A stretch of 64,000 nucleotides of DNA from NCBI RefSeq assembly GCF_030866765.1, contig NZ_CP133017.1:1455001-1519000 (forward strand), in the 5' to 3' direction. Numbering within the stretch: the stretch's first letter is position 1; every line of letters begins with the position of its first letter. Of this stretch, positions 56,763-64,000 are shown piece by piece. This DNA is from Paenibacillus silvisoli. Its GTDB lineage: Bacteria > Bacillota > Bacilli > Paenibacillales > Paenibacillaceae. Below the pieces are notes generated by a model, which was given only the letters and a program-made list of their open reading frames with translations, ran no database searches and had not been told where the DNA came from. Position numbers and translations under genes: made by a program.

Positions 56763-57755
56763 CTAAAATAACGAGCTTTCGGAATCGTACTTTTTAACAA
56801 GGTAGTTCGTTGCCAACACCATGACCAGTCCTACGATCGCCTGATAGAAACCGACCGCGGATGACATACCGATATCGCTCACGCCTTTCAGCGCCCGGAA
56901 CACATAGGTGTCGATAACGTCGGTTGACGAGAATAAGATTCCCGATTCCCGCGGCAGCGTATAAAACGCGCTCCAGTCGCCAAGTCCGCCGTTGAATATT
57001 TTCCCGAGAGAGAGAAGCGAGAGAATGATAACGACTGGAATCAACAGCGGGATGGTAATGAATCTTGCCTTCTGAAGCTTGCTGGCGCCATCGATTTCGG
57101 CCGCTTCGTAATAATCGGAGGAAATGCCGGTGATCGCCGCAACGTAAATGACGGACGTATAGCCGACATTCTTCAGGAGATAAGCCAAGGGCATAATAAT
57201 CCGCCAATAGGAAGGCTCGCCATACCAATCGATTGCTTCGTATCCGAATAGCTCCCTAATTTGGTTTAGTAATCCTTGATCCGGGTTGAGCAGGGCGTAC
57301 ACGATGTAATCGCCAACAATCCATGAGAGGAAGAATGGAAGCAGCATCAGACTCTTATAAATGCTGGACCGGTAACGGCCTCCGGTCTCCTGAAGCAAGA
57401 TGGCAAATAGGATCGAGATCGAAGTCACGAGGAACATGATGAGCAGGTTATAGGAAATCGTGTTAAGGGTAACCCGCCACATGGCATCGGATTTGAAGAA
57501 AAACTCGAAATTTTTAAGGCCAATCCATTTGCTCTCCCATATGCCGGCAACTGGATTATAATCCTTGAACGCAATGACTACCCCGAACATCGGCAAGTAA
57601 TTGAAGATGATCAAGAAGAGCAGCCCTGGCAAAATCATGGCATAGAACGCCCAATGCTTGGTGATCTCCCTTAGGAAGGTCACCGGAGAGAGGGCTCTGG
57701 TTTTCTTGCGTTCACCTTTCACGGTTGCTGCAACCGCTTGTGATTGGGAACTCAT
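56763..57755 (-). CDS. Sugar ABC transporter permease (LplB type)
   Basis: 330 aa with a roughly 35-residue basic cytoplasmic leader, then six TM helices (FYAMILPGLLFLIIFNYLPM first). EAA loop SSDYYEAAEIDGASKLQKARF. First gene of the minus-strand pair, divergent from the AraC regulator at 58016 across 260 bases. Confidence 0.92.
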   Translation of the reverse strand: MSSQSQAVAATVKGERKKTRALSPVTFLREITKHWAFYAMILPGLLFLIIFNYLPMFGVVIAFKDYNPVAGIWESKWIGLKNFEFFFKSDAMWRVTLNTISYNLLIMFLVTSISILFAILLQETGGRYRSSIYKSLMLLPFFLSWIVGDYIVYALLNPDQGLLNQIRELFGYEAIDWYGEPSYWRIIMPLAYLLKNVGYTSVIYVAAITGISSDYYEAAEIDGASKLQKARFITIPLLIPVVIILSLLSLGKIFNGGLGDWSAFYTLPRESGILFSSTDVIDTYVFRALKGVSDIGMSSAVGFYQAIVGLVMVLATNYLVKKYDSESSLF

Positions 57756-58015
57756 TTTATCACTCCTTCATTCGAATGAATCATATTTGCTGCTTGTTCT
57801 CAATGTATCAGCAGCATGGCGGGGAACAAACAGAAAAAAGCGTATTTTCCTACAACAATCCGAGGATGAAGCACATTAAAAAATGTACTTTTCACTAATA
57901 TTGTGCGTTTCCTTTCGATTTCGACCGAAATGGAAAACCGTTCAACAGGAATCCCTGTCCGTTTGACGAACAAACAAACAAATAAAGAGACATCAATGAA
58001 GGGGCGGGATTGAGC

Positions 58016-60268
58016 ATGGCACTGCAAAACAAGCTGCACTTGAAAAGCTTATACACGAAACTTCTTCTCACGTTCACGTTAACGGTTACTCTATTGATCT
58101 TCGGATTGTCCGCCCTCTTGTACCGGAACTATACTTCGGCTTCCATCGATAGTATCACTCGGACGAATACGTCAATGCTGCATCAGATTAGCTACAGCGC
58201 TAATTACATGGATAACGTTGCGCAGAAATTTATTACCGCAGCAACGGCGGAACCAAGTGTCGCAAACCTCTTCTTTAATCCGGAAGATGATATGGTTCTG
58301 CTTGGCGGCGCGTTCCGCTTCCTTAACCTGCTTGTTACGACCAATGATTACGTCTATTCGGCTTATACGGTTAGCCTTCCATTAGATCGAATCGTTTCCA
58401 CGGAGAACGGCGCGTTCTATTCCGTTCACGACTTCTATGATCCTGAAGCCGTGAAACTCGTGCAAGAGTGGAACGAATCCATGGCCCGGGTTCCGATTGC
58501 CCGCATAATCCCAAGCTCTAGTTCAGGGAATGTCAATGTCTATACCTATGTCCTGCCGTATCAGGTCCGATTGGGCAAGCATCCTCAGACGGCGCTTGTA
58601 GTCAATATTAAAGCAAGCGTGCTTCGCGCGCTGATTACGTCCTTGAATACGAAAGAAATGGATTACACCAGCGACATCTTTGTCATTGATGCAAACGGTG
58701 GCGTAGTTAACCACGCTTCGGCGGAGATGTTCAAGCACAATATTAAGGAAACGAGCTATGCGCGAGCTGCGCTTGAATCCAATCAATCGTCCGGCAGCTT
58801 CAAGATTAACATCGAGGGAAAGCCTTTCAACATTACGTATGTATCTTCTGATCAATTAAGATGGACGTTTATCAGTCTGACTGCTTATGACACCTTCATG
58901 TCTCCTGTGGAAGCCATCAAGTCGTCGACGCTGCTCATTAGCGTCATTGTGCTCATGCTAGGTTTGCTTTTCTCCCTGCTTATGTCCAGATCGCTATATT
59001 CGCCAGTCCGAACTTTAATGGATGCCATTCGAAACAAGAACGACGAATTAGTTCGAAAGCAGCGGGATCAGCGTCATACGCTGAAGGGTGATTGGCTCAA
59101 GCAAATCGTTCTAGGAAATAAATCGTTCGAAGAACAAGAGCTTGAGCTTCAGAAGGCGGAGCTCGGCATTCGTCCGCGTCTTGCAGGGAGGGCTCGGATG
59201 GTGATGTTCCGGATTGATGGGTATAAATCGTTTGTGGACAACTACAGCAAGAGAGACCGTAGACTGCTGAAATTTGCAATCGCCAATATTATAGAGGATC
59301 TTTCACTCGCCAATCTGCATGCCGACGTCATTGATATGGACAATGATAAGCTCGTTCTGCTTCTGGATTCGGACGGTTCGGAGGAAGAGACATCGATTCT
59401 TATAGAGTTGGCTAGGAATGTTCAAAGTTCGGTAAACCAATATTTACGGCTTTCCGTCTCCACCGCAATAGGAAACCCTGCACTTTCTGCCCATTTCCTT
59501 GGAGAGGCTTATTCGGAAACGTTGGCATTGTCCATGTACCGGTTGGTTGCCGGGCAGGGAAGCGTGCTTACGCCTGCCTTCCTGTCTTCAATTGAGAATC
59601 AGCCTTCGTTTCCTGAAAGTAAGGCCAAGCTGCTGCTAGATTCGCTTAAGCTTGGCCATCTCGACAAAGCCATTGGGTATTACGACGAGATTATGAACGG
59701 GCTTGTCCGTTCCAGATATGAGACGATACTATCATCGGTTATGCGCTTGATGTTCATGATTCGCAGCGCATTCCCTAGCGTTGCGGACAGCGATCAATCG
59801 CGTGTACCGGACTTGCTCCAGGGCTTCCTCATTCATATCGAGAGCATCGAATCGCTCGAAGAGATTCATCGGAAGTTCGAAGAGATCTTCAAAGAAATCG
59901 TTGATTCATTAGATACGAGTAAACAGAACAAGCGTCAAATGATCGTTAGCCGAGTCAAGCAGATGATCGAGGAGAACTATCATGATACGAACTTGAACCT
60001 GAGCGCGTTGGCCGAGGAGTTTCAGATGTCGCACGTTTATTTGGGCCGGATCTTCAAGGAATCGACCGGTCAATCCGCGGTTGAATATATTACGACCGTT
60101 CGAATGGAGCATGTAAAGCAATTGCTGGATGAAACAAACTTATCGACGAAGGCGATTGTGGAGAAGTGCGGCTGGGAAGATTCGAATTATTTTTATATTT
60201 TGTTTAAGAAGCATTTCGGAATGCCGTTGTCCCAATATCGCCTCCAGCCGAAAAATACGGATGAATAG
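58016..60268 (+). CDS. Membrane-bound AraC-family regulator with Cache sensor
   Basis: 750 aa one-component regulator. TM1 (about residues 18-40), extracytoplasmic Cache-like domain to about 295, TM2 (LLISVIVLMLGLLFSLLMSR), a cytoplasmic GGDEF-like-sized linker, then an AraC HTH domain in the last 100 residues (LSALAEEFQMSHVYLGRIFK; TKAIVEKCGWEDSNYFYILF). The ATG at 58016 is used; TTG at 58010 has better spacing to AAGGGG (5 bases) and may be the real start. It lies between the permease pair and the binding protein, which it presumably regulates. Confidence 0.9.
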   Translation: MALQNKLHLKSLYTKLLLTFTLTVTLLIFGLSALLYRNYTSASIDSITRTNTSMLHQISYSANYMDNVAQKFITAATAEPSVANLFFNPEDDMVLLGGAFRFLNLLVTTNDYVYSAYTVSLPLDRIVSTENGAFYSVHDFYDPEAVKLVQEWNESMARVPIARIIPSSSSGNVNVYTYVLPYQVRLGKHPQTALVVNIKASVLRALITSLNTKEMDYTSDIFVIDANGGVVNHASAEMFKHNIKETSYARAALESNQSSGSFKINIEGKPFNITYVSSDQLRWTFISLTAYDTFMSPVEAIKSSTLLISVIVLMLGLLFSLLMSRSLYSPVRTLMDAIRNKNDELVRKQRDQRHTLKGDWLKQIVLGNKSFEEQELELQKAELGIRPRLAGRARMVMFRIDGYKSFVDNYSKRDRRLLKFAIANIIEDLSLANLHADVIDMDNDKLVLLLDSDGSEEETSILIELARNVQSSVNQYLRLSVSTAIGNPALSAHFLGEAYSETLALSMYRLVAGQGSVLTPAFLSSIENQPSFPESKAKLLLDSLKLGHLDKAIGYYDEIMNGLVRSRYETILSSVMRLMFMIRSAFPSVADSDQSRVPDLLQGFLIHIESIESLEEIHRKFEEIFKEIVDSLDTSKQNKRQMIVSRVKQMIEENYHDTNLNLSALAEEFQMSHVYLGRIFKESTGQSAVEYITTVRMEHVKQLLDETNLSTKAIVEKCGWEDSNYFYILFKKHFGMPLSQYRLQPKNTDE

Positions 60269-60490
60269 CATCATTTTTATGTATTCTGCTTTTTTTAAGG
60301 TGCTTCAATCGCAAAAAATTGATGGATGGTATGTATTTTTCGGTATTCAGATGTAGGGATGGACCTCTATCTTGAAATTGAGCTCGGCAATGCGATGAGC
60401 ATACCAATCAGGGGGAGAGGGAGATGGCTGATCTACAAAAAAGAAGGATCCGCATCAATTATCCAATACATGAAACGGGAGGCGAAGTAC

Positions 60491-62146
60491 GTGTCTAAAC
60501 AGAAGAAACTCGTTGCTTCATCGGTTACACTCATGCTCATGGGATCACTAGTACTCACCGGCTGCGGCAGCAATAACAATCAAGCTTCAAATAATGCTGC
60601 TGCGAATACAACGAATCAAGCATCCTCAGCTAACTCGAACAAGAATGAGTCCGCAGCGAATTCATCGACAAACAATGCAGCGGCTGCCAACGCAACAGCC
60701 GCGAACACGGCGGCAGAAGAACCGGTCGAAATTACGATGTATATCGCGAACTCCCCTGTTAAAGACATGGACCGTATTATGGAAGCGGCTAACAAAATCA
60801 TTAAAGAAAACATCAATGCTACACTCAAGCTTGTCGTAACCGATTGGAGCGCGTATCCGCAGAAACTTAATCTGATGATTTCCTCCGGTGAGCCGTTCGA
60901 CATCGCCTTTGCCGCAAGCTGGGGCGATCTGAACTACTTCCAAAGCGCATCTAAAGGCGCGTTTGCCGACATGACAGAGCTGCTTGACAAATATGCGCCT
61001 ACAACGAAATCGCGCGTGCCGGATTCCGTATGGAGCGGCGTGAAGGTCAACGGTAAAATCTACGGTGCCGTCAACTACCAAGTATGGGGGATGGCAGGAG
61101 CAAGGGGCATTCAGCTTAAAAAAGATCTTGTAGATAAATATAACTTCGATTGGAAATCGGTTAAGAGCTGGGATGACCTGACGCCGTTCTTCGCTGAAGT
61201 CAAGAAAGGCGAGAAAGGCATCATTCCGATGGAAGCGGGACAATTGTTCTCGAGTCAGCCGGTGTACTACAACATGGATTCCGTTGGCGATAACACGGTT
61301 CCAGGCTGGGTCAAATACGGCGACAATGAGATTAAAGTATTCAATCAGTATGAGACGCCTGAATTCAAAGCGTACTTGAAAACGATGCGCGATTGGTATA
61401 AGAACGGCTATCTCCGGAAAGACGCGGCTACGCTGAAGGATATCCTTCCAGACCGTAAAGCCGGGAAACTCGCAGCTATCTATTCCCAGCCATTCCCGGA
61501 TGATGTGGATTTGCCGGAAGGTGAGGGTACCAGCATGATGGCTCAATCGGATCCTGCTGGGAAAGCTTATTCTTATAACAAACGGTTCACCCCGGCGTTC
61601 ATTTCTGCGAATTCGCCTTCTGCGGCAGTTCTGACCATTGGTGCGAACTCGCAGCACAAGGAAAAGGCCATGCAGCTGATCGAATTGATCAATTCGAATG
61701 ACGACTTGTTCCATCTGCTCGCATTTGGGCAGCCGGATGTCGATTACAAGCCGGTGGGCGACAAACAATTCGAATTAATTCCGGATAAGTACAATTTTAA
61801 CTGGTCCGAGTGGGAAATCGGTCAATCTTATAACAGAATGCTGTGGGACAAGAGCACGGACATGGCCGTAACGGATAAGCGCCTCAGCACGATTTACGCA
61901 GCAGACAAAACGGCAATGGTATCGCCGGTCATGGGCTTCGTATTCGACTCCGAGCCTGTTAAGACCCAACTTGCCAACGTAAACTCTGTCACCGCCGAAC
62001 TGCTGAAGGGACTCGAGGTCGGATCAATTGATCCGGACAAATACTTGGATACGTTTCTCAAGAAGATCAAAGACGCGGGTGCCGATGATATTATCGCCGA
62101 GAAGCAGAAGCAGATCGACGCGTGGAAAGCGGCAAACGGCAAATAA
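60491..62146 (+). CDS. Sugar ABC transporter substrate-binding lipoprotein
   Basis: 551 aa. GTG start at 60491 with GGGAGG about 8 bases upstream, then a signal peptide ending in lipobox LVLTGC and an Asn/Ala/Ser-rich linker (about residues 30-75). Type-1 fold: VTDWSAYPQKLNLMISSGEP and FDIAFAASWGDLNYFQSASK. The ATG at 60471 has no ribosome site, and the frame up to 60326 lies in intergenic sequence. Likely partner of permeases 56763/55845. Confidence 0.92.
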   Translation: MSKQKKLVASSVTLMLMGSLVLTGCGSNNNQASNNAAANTTNQASSANSNKNESAANSSTNNAAAANATAANTAAEEPVEITMYIANSPVKDMDRIMEAANKIIKENINATLKLVVTDWSAYPQKLNLMISSGEPFDIAFAASWGDLNYFQSASKGAFADMTELLDKYAPTTKSRVPDSVWSGVKVNGKIYGAVNYQVWGMAGARGIQLKKDLVDKYNFDWKSVKSWDDLTPFFAEVKKGEKGIIPMEAGQLFSSQPVYYNMDSVGDNTVPGWVKYGDNEIKVFNQYETPEFKAYLKTMRDWYKNGYLRKDAATLKDILPDRKAGKLAAIYSQPFPDDVDLPEGEGTSMMAQSDPAGKAYSYNKRFTPAFISANSPSAAVLTIGANSQHKEKAMQLIELINSNDDLFHLLAFGQPDVDYKPVGDKQFELIPDKYNFNWSEWEIGQSYNRMLWDKSTDMAVTDKRLSTIYAADKTAMVSPVMGFVFDSEPVKTQLANVNSVTAELLKGLEVGSIDPDKYLDTFLKKIKDAGADDIIAEKQKQIDAWKAANGK

Positions 62147-62173
62147 AATAGCTATAGCAATTGTTCTAAGGGG

Positions 62174-62207
62174 GACAGGCGAATGCATGCATTCGTCTGT
62201 CTTTTTT
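62174..62207 (+). terminator. Terminator of binding-protein gene
   Basis: GACAGGCGAATGC/GCATTCGTCTGTC perfect or near-perfect stem with a two-base loop, then T-run. Confidence 0.9.
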
Positions 62208-62266
62208 AAGCGCTTGATAAGTTGGACTAAAGAATGACGATGGATGAATGAATAAGGAGAGAGAAG

Positions 62267-63565
62267 ATGAAAACCATAACAGCTGCACTGATTGGGGCAG
62301 GTCAAAGAGGAGCGGGGGCCTATGCTCCCTATGCGTTACATTATCCCGAGGAGATTCGTTTTGTGGCGGTTGCGGAGGGAGACCCGGAGCGGCGGGAACG
62401 GTTTGCGGAAGCTTACGGTATTCCTGAGCTGAATACATTCGACGATTGGGAGGATTTTCTGGCGAGACCCAAAATGGCGGATGCCGTCCTGATATGCACG
62501 CAGGACAACATGCACTTCGAGCCGACGATTCAGGCGCTAAAGAAAGGCTATCACGTCCTATTAGAGAAGCCGATGTCCCCGGACCCGCTGGAATGCTTCA
62601 TTATGGGCGAATATGCGGAGAAATATGGGCGAGTGCTGTCTATTTGCCATGTCCTTCGCTATACGGATTTTTTCGCGACGATCAAGCAGCTTGTCACGGA
62701 TGGAAGGATCGGCAGGCTCGTTTCTATTGTACATGTGGAGAACGTCGAGCACCGGCACCAAGCCCATAGCTTCGTCCGCGGCAATTGGAGTAAAGCCGAA
62801 GTTTCGAGCCCGATGATTCTGGCCAAGAGCTGCCACGATATGGATATCCTCCAATGGATCGTCGATGAGGAATGCGTGAACGTGTCCTCCTTCGGCTCAC
62901 TGACCCATTTTCGCAAAGAGAGCGCTCCCAAAGGCGCCCCCGAACGCTGTTTGGACGGGTGCCCGGTTCAAGCTTCGTGCCCGTACTACGCGCCGCGCAT
63001 GTATATCGAAAGAGACGATTGGGTCGGAGCGGTGCTGCGGTCGGTCGTCAGCAACGACACGAGCGACGAAGGCGTGATGTGCGCATTAAAGGACGGGCCT
63101 TACGGCCGATGCGTCTATCACTGCGATAATGACGTGGTGGATCATCAAGTCGTCAACCTGGAATTTGCGAGCGGCGTGACCGTCGCTTTTACCATGAGCG
63201 CTTTCACGTTTGAAGGCGGCCGCTCGGTCAAACTGATGGGCACGCACGGCCAGATTCGGGCGGATATGGAGAAAAATGTGATTGAAGTGACTAACTTCAT
63301 TACCCGAGATACGGAAATCATCCATCTGGATGCGGATGCGGCAGGGCATGGCGGCGGCGATACGAATATTATGCGGGATTTTGTGCGCCTCGTTGGAAGC
63401 GACGGTCAGGAGAAAGGACTAACCGGCGCGAAGGCTTCGGTGCAAAGCCATTTAATCGCGTTTGCGGCAGAGAAATCCAGGCTGGAGAAGCGGGTCGTGT
63501 CCATACCGGAATTCGTTAAGGAATTGAAAGCGGGATCGCGTGCAACGTCTGTAAAACCAGTATAG
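62267..63565 (+). CDS. Gfo/Idh/MocA-family NAD(P)-dependent oxidoreductase
   Basis: 432 aa. N-terminal Rossmann fold (ALIGAGQRGAGAYAPYAL), dinucleotide-sugar motif VLLEKPMSPD, then the C-terminal alpha/beta domain. A C-x3-C-x5-C cluster (RCLDGCPVQASCPYY) about residues 227-237 is typical of a sub-branch and may bind metal. AAGGAG precedes the ATG. It oxidises or epimerises a sugar or cyclitol, presumably derived from the imported glycan. Own terminator-like hairpin follows. Confidence 0.92.
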   Translation: MKTITAALIGAGQRGAGAYAPYALHYPEEIRFVAVAEGDPERRERFAEAYGIPELNTFDDWEDFLARPKMADAVLICTQDNMHFEPTIQALKKGYHVLLEKPMSPDPLECFIMGEYAEKYGRVLSICHVLRYTDFFATIKQLVTDGRIGRLVSIVHVENVEHRHQAHSFVRGNWSKAEVSSPMILAKSCHDMDILQWIVDEECVNVSSFGSLTHFRKESAPKGAPERCLDGCPVQASCPYYAPRMYIERDDWVGAVLRSVVSNDTSDEGVMCALKDGPYGRCVYHCDNDVVDHQVVNLEFASGVTVAFTMSAFTFEGGRSVKLMGTHGQIRADMEKNVIEVTNFITRDTEIIHLDADAAGHGGGDTNIMRDFVRLVGSDGQEKGLTGAKASVQSHLIAFAAEKSRLEKRVVSIPEFVKELKAGSRATSVKPV

Positions 63566-63926
63566 CAGCAAATACGAGCCCCCGAGGTGATGATGGTTGG
63601 GAACTTATAGAAAGGGGCTCCTCTACTGCAAAAAGCAGGTTTTATATAAAAAGTATGGTTTTTCATGTGCTGCAATCGCAAAGTATCTATGAATATTATG
63701 CTTTTTGCAGTATGCGCAAAAACTGAGAAGGTATATTGTCAAAATTGCAAATTGTATAAAGCCTAGGTCTGTCGAAGGGGAGGGTAGTTAATATTTAATA
63801 GAAATGAAACTAGTACTAGGTGGGCCTCTCTTTTAAAGCAAGCAAGCGACTTACACGATGAAGCTTACTTGAGTTTGCTAGATGATCGGTTTACGAACAT
63901 AGCAAAGAAAAAAGGAGTAAAACACA
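63566..63926. other. Intergenic region with a 13-14 bp inverted repeat
   Basis: 361 AT-rich bases. A GAGCCCC/GGGGCTC hairpin (about 63580-63620) may terminate the dehydrogenase gene. ACTGCAAAAAGCA (about 63627-63639) is the exact inverse of TGCTTTTTGCAGT (about 63702-63714). No gene is seen. The promoter of the next gene must lie here but is not clear. Confidence 0.5.
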
Positions 63927-64000
63927 ATGCGGATAAATAGGAGTTTCAAAAAAGGACTTATCTATTCTCTCATCCTCTCACTGACACTAGGAACCGTTAA
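63927..64000 (+). CDS. Start of a secreted protein, cut by window edge
   Basis: 24 codons visible: MRINRSFKKGLIYSLILS, then LTLGTV, a Sec signal peptide n- and h-region. AAAAAGGAG lies 9-10 bases before the ATG. Nothing can be said of its function. Confidence 0.75.
   Translation, partial: MRINRSFKKGLIYSLILSLTLGTV

Overview
The window looks like chromosomal DNA of a moderately GC-rich, spore-former-type Firmicute of the Paenibacillaceae (Paenibacillus/Cohnella-like). The reasons are strong AAGGAGG-type ribosome sites, frequent TTG/GTG starts, many lipoproteins (solute-binding proteins with an L-S/T-A/G-C lipobox), YesM/YesN two-component systems, LplB/YtcP-type sugar permeases, AraC regulators and DUF2087, DUF5054 and PhyH proteins. 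This assignment is inferred from gene content; no rRNA or tRNA gene was seen.

Layout. 1-2758: 3'-incomplete hybrid sensor kinase (minus). 2914-4544: attenuator leader A and a nucleotidyltransferase. 4567-8779: sulfonate operon ssuADCB with its own hairpin leader. 8883-13190: Gly-rich small protein, repeat element, then two glycosyltransferases and manC. 13202-14872: attenuator leader B (paralogous to A), a P-loop kinase and an AviRa-like 23S rRNA methyltransferase. 15081-16924: AraC regulator divergent from a PhyH oxygenase. 17045-21179: Gly-rich lipoprotein plus a MacAB-like efflux operon. 21276-24465: TTG-started GH2 beta-galactosidase. 24742-27295: orphan efflux adaptor (minus) and Fsr-type MFS pump. 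27375-28433: repeat elements around a 63-aa protein. 28533-31043: DUF2087 regulator, GIY-YIG protein, MFS pump. 31062-36489: second sulfur-compound operon (binding protein, ATPase, permease, DszA-type monooxygenase, TauD-type dioxygenase) with a leader like that of ssu. 36492-37769: GH18-like protein (minus). 37910-42165: ECF sigma factor operon with a membrane-anchored solute-binding-domain protein in the anti-sigma position. 42251-42588: type I toxin of the holin-like family, with a LexA-type box in its promoter and an antisense-type RNA. 42844-43649: methyltransferase. 43677-53564: YesN/YesM, sugar ABC transporter, GH38-like DUF5054 protein, PhyH oxygenase. 53561-55714: row of four gene remnants. 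55845-63565: second sugar transporter, its AraC regulator, a binding protein and a Gfo/Idh dehydrogenase. 63927-64000: start of a secreted protein.

How it works together. Two operons scavenge organosulfur under sulfur limitation. Two sugar-uptake systems with glycosidases point to plant or animal glycan use, and part of that locus has decayed. Two resistance-like genes sit behind matching transcription attenuators, which suggests a small drug-inducible regulon.

The least expected items are the twin attenuators, the SOS-box toxin, the sigma factor paired with a solute-binding sensor, and three families of intergenic repeats with a strict 50-52 bp period.
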